NCBI GenBank assembly: GCA_020854035.1 | Contig: JADZGE010000073.1 | Coordinates: forward strand, 1 to 44,137 | Reading direction: 5' to 3' | DNA length: 44,137 nucleotides | Source of the DNA: Burkholderiales bacterium | Lineage (GTDB): Bacteria; Pseudomonadota; Gammaproteobacteria; Burkholderiales; SG8-41 | Shown here: positions 8,424 through 16,119 of the stretch, piece by piece | How the letters are laid out: each line of letters begins with the position of its first letter | How positions within the stretch are numbered: position 1 is the first letter of the stretch | The notes under the pieces: generated by a model | Database searches by the model: none | What the model saw: the letters and a program-made list of their open reading frames with translations, nothing else | What the model was told of the DNA's origin: nothing | Program-made: the position numbers and the translations under genes

Positions 8424-9044
8424 TCAGCGCAATTGTTCATCCACCGAGTACACCGTGCCGCCCCAGCTCGCCTGCAGCGCCATGCCCGATTCCGGGACCT
8501 GGTAGATGTCGATCGACGGATTGAACGAGCGCACCATGCCATCCCTGCCCGCGCTGTAGGAGGCACTGACGTCGCCGCCGGTACCGCCCGCCAGCATGAA
8601 CTGGTCCATCGCCCCTTTCGACTTGAACACGAAGATCTGGTAGACGCGCTGGCGCCCGACGCCCGGCCCGGTGCCCGCCCGCAGGCTGCTCATGAAAGTC
8701 GGCTTCTTCGTCGCGTTGTCGAAGAGCACGCCCGTGCCCCGCTGCCCGACGAAGAGGATCGCGTAGATCGAGGTCACGTCGAACACGGCGTAGCCCGCCG
8801 CCTTTTCGATCGCCGCCTTCGCATCGGGCTGCAGCTTGTAGAGCCGCTCGAGGCCGTCGGCGCCGATCTTCAGGCGCGCCTTCTGTTCGGCTTCCTTCTC
8901 CGCGGGCGTCAACGGGGGCGGCGCGCCCTCCGTCTGGGCAAGCGCCGCGCCTCCCGCATTCAGGAGCACAACCGCAAGCATCATCGCGATCACCACCCGC
9001 CCGACCCGGGTCACCGGAATTGCTTTGCCCCGTTCGTCACTCAT
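8424..9044 (-). CDS. Secreted SYLF/YSC84-like protein
   Basis: A 206-residue secreted protein. Residues 17-36 form a hydrophobic signal segment ending in ALA. The remainder (GYAVFDVTSIYAILFVG, then RGTGVLFDN and GGDVSASYSAG) resembles the SYLF/YSC84 lipid-binding fold, though less clearly than the protein at 19085-19651. The first ATG has no Shine-Dalgarno site. Its upstream region is a 7 bp tandem repeat, so the start is uncertain; ATGs at codons 21-22 are alternatives and would shorten the signal n-region. It could bind phospholipid at the periplasmic face. No neighbour suggests a pathway. Confidence 0.65.
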   Translation of the reverse strand: MSDERGKAIPVTRVGRVVIAMMLAVVLLNAGGAALAQTEGAPPPLTPAEKEAEQKARLKIGADGLERLYKLQPDAKAAIEKAAGYAVFDVTSIYAILFVGQRGTGVLFDNATKKPTFMSSLRAGTGPGVGRQRVYQIFVFKSKGAMDQFMLAGGTGGDVSASYSAGRDGMVRSFNPSIDIYQVPESGMALQASWGGTVYSVDEQLR

Positions 9045-9047
9045 CGC

Positions 9048-9075
9048 TCGTCACCCGTCACGCATCACGCATCAC
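9048..9075. repeat. 7 bp tandem repeat before the SYLF-like gene
   Basis: Four consecutive heptamers of the type (C/G/T)C(G/A)TCAC occupy this span: tcgtcac, ccgtcac, gcatcac, gcatcac. A partial fifth unit follows. The repeat lies within 40 bp upstream of the minus-strand start at 9044, where a ribosome-binding site would be expected. Unit-number variation could therefore affect expression, but that is inference. Confidence 0.75.
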
Positions 9076-9096
9076 GCACCATCCCGCCCCGGATGG

Positions 9097-9585
9097 TCAC
9101 CGCGCCAGCGGTACTTCGGCCGCCAACTCGTAGCGGACGATGGCGCGTACCTTGTTCTCGATCTGGAGGTAACGCGCCGCCTTGCGCCCCGGCAGCACCT
9201 TCGCGAGCCGCGGCAGGAACGCGCGCCTGAGTTTCGCCTCGTCTTCGTCCACGGCGAGCGCCGCCTCGATCAGCTTGATCGCCTTCGCATCGGTCAGGCT
9301 CCCGGCGTTGTGTTCCTTCGCGTAGGCGACGAGCAGCACGGCGATGCGGTCATTCACGCGGTGCAACTCCTTCTGGTACTCCTCGTAGAGCGGCCAGAAT
9401 GTCTTCGCCTCGGCCTGCGTGAGATCGAGATTGGCCGATACGACCTGCTTCTTGTCCTTCATCAGCTGCTCGCGCAGGACCTGCATGCTCCCGTCGGCCC
9501 TGTTCGCGGGCGGCTTGCCCTGCGCGAACGAAGGCGCCACGAGCAGCAGTGCCGCCGCCGCGGCGATGAGATTCGCGATCTTCAC
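9097..9585 (-). CDS. Small periplasmic helical protein (paralogue 1)
   Basis: A 162-residue secreted protein of unknown function. The signal peptide ends at APSFAQ (residue 22). The mature part is charged and helical, with FWPLYEEYQKEL (about 64-75) and LPRLAKVLPGRKAARYLQIE (about 124-143). These match almost word for word the protein at 16980-17525, so the two are paralogues. Size, periplasmic location and helical character recall Spy/CpxP-type stress proteins, but LTxxQ motifs are not clear, so the relationship is only suggested. The start is GTG with GAGAGGA 6 bases upstream. Confidence 0.75.
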   Translation of the reverse strand: MKIANLIAAAAALLLVAPSFAQGKPPANRADGSMQVLREQLMKDKKQVVSANLDLTQAEAKTFWPLYEEYQKELHRVNDRIAVLLVAYAKEHNAGSLTDAKAIKLIEAALAVDEDEAKLRRAFLPRLAKVLPGRKAARYLQIENKVRAIVRYELAAEVPLAR

Positions 9586-9673
9586 GGCAATCCTCTCCTC
9601 TCCCGGTTACGCGAGCGGGATGCTATCACGGCTCCGGCGTCATGCCGCCCGTCGCGATGTCGAGGGTAGGGCT

Positions 9674-10852
9674 TCACCGCAGCCCCCCAAGGAACTCGGG
9701 CCACGGCTCCGCCCGCACGCCGGGTGCCAGCGCCGGGCTGCGCAGCCCGGAGGGCGAGGGCTGATGGACGAGGTGCATGCCGACAGGGACCGGCCGGGCG
9801 CGTTTGCTCCCGAACGCCTGCGCGAGGCGCATCATCGGGCCCGCCATCTCCGGCACGACGGTACGCGATGCCTTGCACTCCACAAGTTCCACGGCGCCGC
9901 CCCGCCCCGGCACCACGAAATCCACTTCCAGCCCCTGCTCGTCTCGGAAATGATAGAGCTCGCGCCGGCGGCCCGCATTCGCCTGGCTCTTGAGTATCTC
10001 TGCCGCGACGAAGCCCTCGAACAGGACACCGAGAAACGGCGACTTGGCAAGCTCCGCGGCCGTGTCGATGCCCAGGAGATGACAAGCCAGCCCGGAATCG
10101 GCGAGGTAGAGTTTCGGCGACTTCACGAGCCGCTTGCCGAGGTTCTCGTAGAACGGCGGCACGAGGAGAATCTGCGCGGTCGTCTCGAGCACGCCGAGCC
10201 ACTGCGAGACGGTCGGCACGCTGACGCCCAGAGGCGCCGCGAGCGCGCTGCGGTTGAGGACCTGCCCGTGGCGCGCCGCGAGAAGCGCAAGGAACCGCCG
10301 GAAAGTGGCGAGATCCCGCACCGCCGTGACGGCGCGCACGTCGCGCTCGAGGTAGGTCTGGAGGTACGAGCTGAACCACAGGCGGGGCGCCGCTCGCCTC
10401 GCCACGGCCTCGGGATAGCCGCCGGAAAGCGGCGTCACGCGGGCGCTTTCGCGAACCGAGAGCGGCAGCAGCGGGAGCACCGCCGCGCGGCCTGCCATGG
10501 ACTCGGTCAATCCGGCCATGAGCGGCGCCTCCTGCGAGCCGGTCAGCAGCCATTGCCCCGTGCGGCGCGGATTGCGGTCGATCCGGGCGCGCACGTGGGC
10601 GAACACCTCCGGCACGTTCTGCACCTCGTCCAGTATGGCCGGCGGGCGCACCGCGTCGAGGAAGCCCTGCGGATCGGCGCGCAGCCGCATCACGACGTCC
10701 GGATCCTCCAGCAGGAAGTAGCGGGCGGCGGGGAACAACCGCCGCAGGAGCGAGGTCTTGCCGGCCCGTCTCGGACCGGTGAGGATCACGGCCGGGAAGC
10801 GCCGCGCCGCCGCTGCCAGCGGTCGCTCCAGCTCGCGACGGACATATCGCAT
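9674..10852 (-). CDS. AAA ATPase with DUF4143 domain
   Basis: A 392-residue protein of the AAA_14/DUF4143 group, common in mobile or accessory DNA and of unsettled function. Walker A is GPRRAGKTS (about residues 26-34) and Walker B is PAILDEVQ (about 70-77). LLTGSQ is a sensor-like strand. The C-terminal DUF4143 half ends in EVDFVVPGRGGAVELVECKAS, which looks like a PD-(D/E)xK nuclease-type core (Asp, Glu and Lys present). It has its own promoter (10861-10889) that places transcription start at or next to the ATG. It may be a horizontally acquired single gene, since neighbours are unrelated to it. Confidence 0.85.
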   Translation of the reverse strand: MRYVRRELERPLAAAARRFPAVILTGPRRAGKTSLLRRLFPAARYFLLEDPDVVMRLRADPQGFLDAVRPPAILDEVQNVPEVFAHVRARIDRNPRRTGQWLLTGSQEAPLMAGLTESMAGRAAVLPLLPLSVRESARVTPLSGGYPEAVARRAAPRLWFSSYLQTYLERDVRAVTAVRDLATFRRFLALLAARHGQVLNRSALAAPLGVSVPTVSQWLGVLETTAQILLVPPFYENLGKRLVKSPKLYLADSGLACHLLGIDTAAELAKSPFLGVLFEGFVAAEILKSQANAGRRRELYHFRDEQGLEVDFVVPGRGGAVELVECKASRTVVPEMAGPMMRLAQAFGSKRARPVPVGMHLVHQPSPSGLRSPALAPGVRAEPWPEFLGGLR

Positions 10853-10860
10853 GAATGAGA

Positions 10861-10889
10861 ATTCTAAACTACTACTTTACATTTCTCAA
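10861..10889 (-). promoter_or_regulatory. Sigma70-type promoter for the DUF4143 ATPase
   Basis: Read on the minus strand, TTGAGA (10884-10889) and TAGAAT (10861-10866) are separated by exactly 17 bases, within an AT-rich island unlike the surrounding GC-rich DNA. The ATG starts 8 bases beyond the -10 box. Transcription would therefore begin within a base or two of the start codon, giving a leaderless or nearly leaderless mRNA. Confidence 0.6.
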
Positions 10890-10925
10890 ACATGCACGCG
10901 GCAGCCGCGCCGCGCCGGCCCGCCC

Positions 10926-11162
10926 CTACCAGTCCATGAGCGGCACCCACGCGCGCAGCTCGCGCCCCTTGTAGAGGCGGCCGTGGATGCGCTTCGCGAG
11001 CGCCTCGGCCTGCGGTCGCGGCACCTCCAGCTCGATCACGGCCGTGGGCGTGCCGCTTTCCTTCACCAGCCTGATCGCGTCCACCGGGGCGAACGCGTTG
11101 AGCGCCTCCCGTATCCCCTCCTCGGTCACGTCGCCGGGAAGATTGCCGATCACGATGCGCAT
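10926..11162 (-). CDS. Small RRM-type RNA-binding protein
   Basis: A 78-residue single RNA-recognition-motif protein of the kind found in many bacteria. RNP2 is visible as MRIVIGNLP at the N-terminus. A helix, TEEGIREALNAFAPVDAI, follows, then the RNP1-equivalent strand PTAVIELEVP, which lacks the usual aromatic residues. GGAG lies 9 bases before the chosen ATG. It is transcribed divergently from the coiled-coil gene at 11281, across a palindrome-rich region. Aromatic depletion in RNP1 may mean weak or altered RNA binding. RNA targets are unknown. Confidence 0.7.
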   Translation of the reverse strand: MRIVIGNLPGDVTEEGIREALNAFAPVDAIRLVKESGTPTAVIELEVPRPQAEALAKRIHGRLYKGRELRAWVPLMDW

Positions 11163-11190
11163 GCCATGACTCCATTGCCGTTTCGCAGCC

Positions 11191-11223
11191 GATACCGCCG
11201 CCATGGTATCGTTCGATCGAACG
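11191..11223. promoter_or_regulatory. Palindromic operator candidate in a divergent region
   Basis: Two inverted repeats overlap by one base between divergently transcribed genes: GATACC-N8-GGTATC (11191-11210) and the perfect 14 bp palindrome CGTTCGATCGAACG (11210-11223). They lie 28-60 bp upstream of the minus-strand RRM start and 57-90 bp upstream of the plus-strand start at 11281. This is a typical place for a regulator. No specific regulator family was recognised. Confidence 0.4.
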
Positions 11224-11280
11224 GGTTGTCGAGCGCGATCCGGCGTACCGTCGCGCGCCCGTGTCCTCCAGGGTCGAACC

Positions 11281-12321
11281 ATGGCGACACCTTCCCTCAT
11301 CGAACGCGTGGTGGGTTCCCTCTTCGGCGGCAGCCGCGGCGAGGACGCGAAAATCGGCCGCCAGCTCGTCGACGACATGATCGAGATGGTCGTCGAGACG
11401 GTGGAGCCGCGCGTGCGGCAGGTCTCGCGCTACAACCAGAAGCTCCAGGACAGCATGCGGGCGACGATCACGCACCTGCGCCGCCTCGGGAGCACCCCGC
11501 TCGAACCCCTGCTGCTCGAGCGCGGGAGCTGGGCCGCCGACCCGCGGCTGAACGCCTTCTTCGCGACCGCGGGCGACGTTCCGGCCACGATCGGGCGCAG
11601 CCGCGAGCTGCGCGCGTTTTTCGAGAATCCCCTCGTTGCCGATGCGCGGGAAGCGTACGCGATCCTCGGCATGAGGAAGAACGAGCGCACCATATTCGCG
11701 CCGGCGCTGGAGGGCGAGTCGCTGCGGCACGACGTCGCGCAGGTTTCCGTGAGCTTCTCCGATCACCGCATCGTCGCCCCGCGCCGCACGGAAACCGAGG
11801 CGCGCCTCGAGACCGGCATCCGCATCATCCGGCGCATGGCGCAGGTCGCGCTCTCCCGCATCATCGCGCTCGACGAGCGGGCGACGGAGCTAAAGCAGCG
11901 CAAGGCCTACCTCGCCGCGCGGCTGCGGCTGCTGACGCTTTCACGCGACGGGGCCGGCGGAATGTTCGAGGCCACCGACAGCGCGGCCGAGATCGAAAAG
12001 GTGGAGCGCGAGCTGAAGGAAACCGTCGATGACTACATCGAGGCGAAAGGCGGCATCGCGACGATCGAGGACCAGCTCGAAAGAATCGCGGAGGTGTTCG
12101 GCCGCCCCGGCGAACACGTGATGCTCGGCGTCTTGCCGCTGCGCGTAAGCCGCACGGGCATCAAGCTCGACGTGAATGCCGTCGAGCCCGCGAACGAGAT
12201 CACGCTGGCCGAGCTCGTCATCGCCGAGAACCTGCACGCCGTCATCGCCATCGTTCGCTGCCCGCGCGCCGAGCTGCCGCCGAAGGAAGACCTTCTCGCC
12301 AACGCGGCACGCCACCTGTAG
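11281..12321 (+). CDS. Coiled-coil protein of unknown function
   Basis: A 346-residue soluble protein I do not recognise. No signal peptide or membrane segment is seen. It is rich in charged helices. Likely coiled-coil stretches are around residues 190-225 (TGIRIIRRMAQVALSRIIAL and onward) and 240-290 (EIEKVERELKETVDDYIEAKGG region). The C-terminal part (GVLPLRVSRTGIKLD, then ELVIAENLHAVIAIVRCP) looks like a small beta-rich domain. The ATG was chosen because coding-like sequence starts there; the ribosome-binding site is weak. It is divergent from the RRM gene and convergent with the MscS gene. A cytoplasmic structural or scaffold role is possible but unsupported. Confidence 0.65.
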   Translation: MATPSLIERVVGSLFGGSRGEDAKIGRQLVDDMIEMVVETVEPRVRQVSRYNQKLQDSMRATITHLRRLGSTPLEPLLLERGSWAADPRLNAFFATAGDVPATIGRSRELRAFFENPLVADAREAYAILGMRKNERTIFAPALEGESLRHDVAQVSVSFSDHRIVAPRRTETEARLETGIRIIRRMAQVALSRIIALDERATELKQRKAYLAARLRLLTLSRDGAGGMFEATDSAAEIEKVERELKETVDDYIEAKGGIATIEDQLERIAEVFGRPGEHVMLGVLPLRVSRTGIKLDVNAVEPANEITLAELVIAENLHAVIAIVRCPRAELPPKEDLLANAARHL

Positions 12322-12338
12322 CCGCCCCCCGGGCTTCG

Positions 12339-12496
12339 GCCACAGAGACGCGGAGAGCGCAGAGCAGAAGCACGCAGTGCGCGTTGAGGCGCGAGAGCTG
12401 GCTCCGACGCCTTGTTCGCGCGGTCCGTGGCATTCCCCCGCTGCGGGACCGGGTACGGCATCCGCCCCTCCGGGGTCTCCGCGCCTCCGTGGCAAT
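12339..12496. repeat. Imperfect long-hairpin repeat between convergent genes
   Basis: The 184 bp between convergent genes holds an imperfect inverted repeat. The left arm near 12339-12360 (gccacagagacgcggagag) pairs with the right arm near 12472-12496 (ctccgcgcctccgtggc), about 18 of 21 positions agreeing. Sequences with alternating CACAGAG/CTCCGTGG arms are scattered through many environmental bacterial genomes. A related, more decayed copy may lie at 29934-30011. It could act as a bidirectional terminator. No gene lies in this stretch. Confidence 0.55.
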
Positions 12497-12505
12497 TCCG
12501 GCCGG

Positions 12506-14152
12506 CTACGCGGGCGGTGGGCCCTCCGGCGGGCGCGCCGGCGCGGCGTACCAGTCCTGCTTCGGCACCACCTGCGGCTCCTTCGGGTCCGTCATGTAGT
12601 GCGGCGACATGATCTGCACGCCGTGCTCGTTGAAGACATCCTGGATGTTGCCGTGCAGCCTGTTCAACACGTCGATGCGCCGTGCCGGATGCTCGACCGG
12701 CGTGTAGGCGACGAGGCGGTACTCGATGTAGAAATCCGCCAGCGCCGTCTGCCGAACCTGCGGTGGAGGTACCGCGGCGATGTCCGCCGTCCGGCGCGCC
12801 GCTTCCTCCAGCATCGCGTGCACCTGCCGCCACGGCGTCCCGTAGCCGATCGTCACCATCGTGTCCACGACGTAGCCGGTCCCTGGCACGGCGCGCGAAT
12901 AGTTCTTCATCGAGGAGGACATGATCGACGAATTGGGGAGCGTGATCTCCTCGCCCAACCCGGTGCGCAGGCGCGTCGCGAATACGCCGAGGAGGGTCAC
13001 GGTGCCTTCGCTCTCGCCGATCCTCACGTAGTCGCCCGCGCGAAACGCCCGCGTATACATGAGGATCAACCCGCTGAACGCCTGCCCCACCACGCTGGAG
13101 GCGCCGATCGTCACCATCAGCCCGGCGAGCACCGAGAGCCCCTTGAACGCTTCCGTCTGCGCGCCCGGCAGGTAGGGATAGGCCATGGCGAGCGCGAAGA
13201 GCCACACGATGACCTCATAGATCTTGCGGGTGGGCCGCGCCACGTCCGCGTCGAGCCACGCGACCTCGATCCGTCCCTGCTCCACGCGAACGAAGAAGAG
13301 CCGCGCGAGGCGAATGACCGTGCGCGCGATCAGGAAGATCACCACCACGAACACGAGACCGGGCAGCGCCCCGGCAACGGCGAGGGCGATCTCCTTCAAC
13401 ATCTCGACGAGGTTCCCCTCGAGCTCTTCACCCCAGGGGCGGGTGTAGGGAAACTGCACGAGAACGAAGGTGAGCCACCCGCTGCCGATCACGAGCGCCA
13501 CCAGCCAGGCGGCGAGCGTCACCAGCCGTCGTCCGACGAGCAGCAGGTGGGGCAGGTCGAGATAATTCCCGGTGCCCGCCACCGCGGCGCCCGCCCGCCT
13601 GTCCGCCGCGCCGGCGAACCGCGCGCCCGCCCAGCGGTTGACCCGGATCAACGCGAACGCGATGAGCGCGTAGAGGAGCGTCGCGGCCACCGCGTACGCG
13701 AGGTGCACCGCAAGGTAGCGTGGCGTTTCCTGCTCGCGCCGCTCGGCGAGAGCCCGCTCGAGGCGCTTCGCCGCCTCCTGGGCGACGATGCGGGTCGTCT
13801 CCCCCGCCTGCGGGTCCACGTCGAGCCGGGTCACGACGAAGGCGTGCTTGCCGCCGACCAGCACGCGCGTGCCGTATTCGTGGTCTCCGACGCTGACCGC
13901 GGGGAGGTGCTCCCCGGCGAGTGCCGCCTCGATGCGGGCGAGCGCGCTCGTGACGCGCTCCCTGGCCGTGTAGCCCGCGATCGGGCCTCGGAGCCGAATA
14001 ATCGTGCGGTTGGCGACCTTGAGCGGCAGCGACTCGCGCGCCTCGGGTTCCTTGCCGGGATCGACATCCGCGCCCCCTGCCTGCGGTGCCGCCGCGAGCG
14101 CCAGCGAGACGAGCGCGACGCATGCGATGTATCGTCGAACGATCAACTTCAT
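12506..14152 (-). CDS. MscS-family mechanosensitive channel, large form
   Basis: A 548-residue inner-membrane channel that would release solutes on hypo-osmotic shock. A signal peptide covers residues 1-27, then a periplasmic domain (about 28-145). Membrane segments lie near 147-171, 208-232, 253-281 and 312-328. The MscS core has a pore helix near 335-365 (LMVTIGASSVVGQAFSGLIL) and the beta-domain signature FRAGDYVRIGESEGTV (about 370-385). The C-terminal cytoplasmic domain ends in a Pro-rich tail. A GGGGG stretch precedes the ATG. The next gene upstream in the same direction, an AI-2E-family permease, is 41 bp away, suggesting a two-gene operon. It is unlike the short MscS at 16116 and is not a recent duplicate. 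Confidence 0.88.
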   Translation of the reverse strand: MKLIVRRYIACVALVSLALAAAPQAGGADVDPGKEPEARESLPLKVANRTIIRLRGPIAGYTARERVTSALARIEAALAGEHLPAVSVGDHEYGTRVLVGGKHAFVVTRLDVDPQAGETTRIVAQEAAKRLERALAERREQETPRYLAVHLAYAVAATLLYALIAFALIRVNRWAGARFAGAADRRAGAAVAGTGNYLDLPHLLLVGRRLVTLAAWLVALVIGSGWLTFVLVQFPYTRPWGEELEGNLVEMLKEIALAVAGALPGLVFVVVIFLIARTVIRLARLFFVRVEQGRIEVAWLDADVARPTRKIYEVIVWLFALAMAYPYLPGAQTEAFKGLSVLAGLMVTIGASSVVGQAFSGLILMYTRAFRAGDYVRIGESEGTVTLLGVFATRLRTGLGEEITLPNSSIMSSSMKNYSRAVPGTGYVVDTMVTIGYGTPWRQVHAMLEEAARRTADIAAVPPPQVRQTALADFYIEYRLVAYTPVEHPARRIDVLNRLHGNIQDVFNEHGVQIMSPHYMTDPKEPQVVPKQDWYAAPARPPEGPPPA

Positions 14153-14193
14153 GCAGCCCCCGTTCCGGGCGCCCCGCGCCCGATCGTCCCGGC

Positions 14194-15321
14194 CTATCCC
14201 GCCGGGGGACGATGCTCCGCCGTGGCGCTCGCCGCGGCCGCCGGCGCGAGCGGCGCTTCCACCTGCCGGTCGATGTCCGCCACCCACGCCTCCAGCAGGC
14301 GATAGGTGACGGCGAGCACGACCGGCCCGACGAAAAGGCCGATGATGCCGAGCGTCACGAGACCGCCGATCACGCCCGCGAAAATGAGGATGAGCGGCAG
14401 GTCCGCTCCGCGCCGGATCAGCATCGGCCGCAGCCAGTTGTCGATCGTCGCCGCGAAGCCGCCCCACACCAGCAGCACGGTGCCCCACACCGCGTCGCCG
14501 GACCAGTAGAGCCAGACTATGGCCGGCAGGAGCACCAGCCCCGGGCCGAGCTGCGCGATGCACAGCATGAAGATGATCGCGGTGAGCACCGTCGCGTACG
14601 GAATGCCCGTGACGGCGAGCCCGAGGCCCGCCACCGTGGACTGCACGAGCGCGGTGACGACGACTCCCAGCGCGACCGCGCGTATCGCCTGCCCGGCGAG
14701 CACCACGGCGTTCTCGCCCCTGTCCTCCGCCAGCCGCCGCGCGAAGCGGCGCACGCCGGACGCGGCGGTTTCACCGGTCGCGTAGAGGATCGCGGTGATC
14801 ACGACCGTCAGCAGGAAGTGGAGGAGCATCAACCCGATACCGCCCGCCTGTCCCGCGAACCAGCGGACGGCGCTGCGCGCGTAGGGAACGGCCTGCGCCG
14901 CGAGTTCCTCGTGCGAGGTCGCCGCGAGCCGGCTCCACTCGCCCCTCAGCCGGGACCCGAGTAGCGGTATGCGTTCCAGCCAGTCGGGCGGCGCGGGCAC
15001 CCCGGCGCGCACGGCGGCCTTCGCCCAGCCGACGATCTCGTCCGCGTGCTCGACGATCGTGGCGGTCGCGACGGTTAGCGGCACGACCAGCACGAGCAGC
15101 ATGCCCGTCGTCATCACCGTGACCGCTGCCCAGCGCCTGCCGCCGAGGCGCGCCTCGACCGCGAGCATCATCGGCCAGGTCGCCACCACCACCATCGCCG
15201 CCCAGATGGTCGCGGCGAGGAAGGGCTGCAGCACCCACAGGCTCGCGACGATCATGAGCCCGATGGCGAGCACCGAGAGCGTGATGCGCGCGAGGTCGCG
15301 GGATGGCGGGGGCGTACCCAT
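14194..15321 (-). CDS. AI-2E family (PerM-type) membrane transporter
   Basis: A 375-residue multi-spanning permease of the AI-2E/PerM family, whose members export small molecules or act as Na+/H+ antiporters; the substrate here is unknown. About eight hydrophobic segments are visible. There is an N-terminal pair (about 15-60), one near 65-90, one near 160-185, and a cluster after 215 with GLAVTGIPYATVLTAIIF. The family hallmark GIIGLFVGPVVLAV lies near residue 330. The start MGTPPPSRDL follows a non-coding-like extension. It is transcribed ahead of the MscS gene and divergent from the small K+ channel, so this locus collects small-solute and ion transport genes. Confidence 0.85.
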   Translation of the reverse strand: MGTPPPSRDLARITLSVLAIGLMIVASLWVLQPFLAATIWAAMVVVATWPMMLAVEARLGGRRWAAVTVMTTGMLLVLVVPLTVATATIVEHADEIVGWAKAAVRAGVPAPPDWLERIPLLGSRLRGEWSRLAATSHEELAAQAVPYARSAVRWFAGQAGGIGLMLLHFLLTVVITAILYATGETAASGVRRFARRLAEDRGENAVVLAGQAIRAVALGVVVTALVQSTVAGLGLAVTGIPYATVLTAIIFMLCIAQLGPGLVLLPAIVWLYWSGDAVWGTVLLVWGGFAATIDNWLRPMLIRRGADLPLILIFAGVIGGLVTLGIIGLFVGPVVLAVTYRLLEAWVADIDRQVEAPLAPAAAASATAEHRPPAG

Positions 15322-15437
15322 GCGAGAGCGGATGATACCGGAAACCGGGGCGCGTTCCGGCCTGCCCGGACCCGGTTGATCCGGGTCGATCCACCGCCGC
15401 CCCCGCGGCGCCGATGCGGGATTAGAATCCTGCGGGC

Positions 15438-15767
15438 ATGGACTCACGGGAGCTGAGGCGCCGGTTTTTCAGCGGGCTCGCGGGCGAGCTGCGGGTGGTC
15501 TGGCCGATCCTGTCGATCCTGTTGGGCGCGATCGCCTCGATGGGCGCGGGCGTCGCGCTACTCGAGCGCTGGCCCCTCCTCGACGGGGTCTACTTCGCGT
15601 TCGTCACGGGCCTCACGGTCGGCTATGGCGATCTCGTCCCGCGCCGGACCGTGTCCCGCGTGCTGGCGATCGCCATCGCGATCACCGGGGTCCTACTGAT
15701 CGCGCTCCTCGCGGCGATCGCGGTGCGCGCCATGGAATCCATGGGGTCGAGCCGTCCCGGTGATTGA
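15438..15767 (+). CDS. Minimal two-TM potassium channel
   Basis: A 109-residue K+ channel subunit that would assemble as a tetramer. Two membrane helices (about 21-42 and 74-96) flank a pore loop with the selectivity filter TVGYGD at residues 60-65. No cytoplasmic regulatory domain (RCK or cyclic-nucleotide binding) follows; the protein ends 13 residues after TM2. Length fits KcsA-like or truncated Kch-like channels. It is divergent from the AI-2E permease, with 116 bp between the starts. Gating cannot be predicted. Confidence 0.88.
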   Translation: MDSRELRRRFFSGLAGELRVVWPILSILLGAIASMGAGVALLERWPLLDGVYFAFVTGLTVGYGDLVPRRTVSRVLAIAIAITGVLLIALLAAIAVRAMESMGSSRPGD

Positions 15768-15784
15768 TGCGGCCGGCGCTGCGC

Positions 15785-16119
15785 TCAACGCTCCTCCCCT
15801 GCGAGGAACCGGGCGCGGATCGCGCCGGTCCTGTCCCGCAGTTCGAGCGTTCCCGCCGTGATCCGCCACGCCGCCGTCTCGCCGAGCGCTCGCCCGAACG
15901 CGGCCTCGATCCGTCCCGCCTCGCCGCGCAGGCACGCCTTGCGCGTCATCGCCAGCGGGCCGAAGGCGAGACTGTCGCCCTCGAGACGATAGGCGCCCGA
16001 CAGGGTGTTGCATCCGGAAAAGCCCGTCACGCGGTCCCCGCGGCCGGCGTCGCGACGGCGGCGCATCCCGCCACGAGCACCGCGCCGAGCAGCGCGAAAA
16101 GGCGCTCTCCCCGCGTCAT
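15785..16119 (-). pseudogene. META-domain lipoprotein, frameshifted and deleted
   Basis: Two pieces of one gene lie in different frames. The first piece (ATG at 16119) encodes a lipoprotein signal, MTRGERLFALLGAVLVAGC, and ends in a TGA after 30 residues. The second piece, in another frame, begins near VTGFSGCNTLSGAY and runs 80 residues to 15785; this is the core of a META/HslJ domain. The usual first 20-25 residues of the domain, before GFSGCN, are missing at the junction, so a deletion seems to have removed them and shifted the frame. The stop overlaps a GTG (GTGA), so reinitiation cannot be excluded. The first piece overlaps the MscS stop by 4 bp. Confidence 0.7.
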
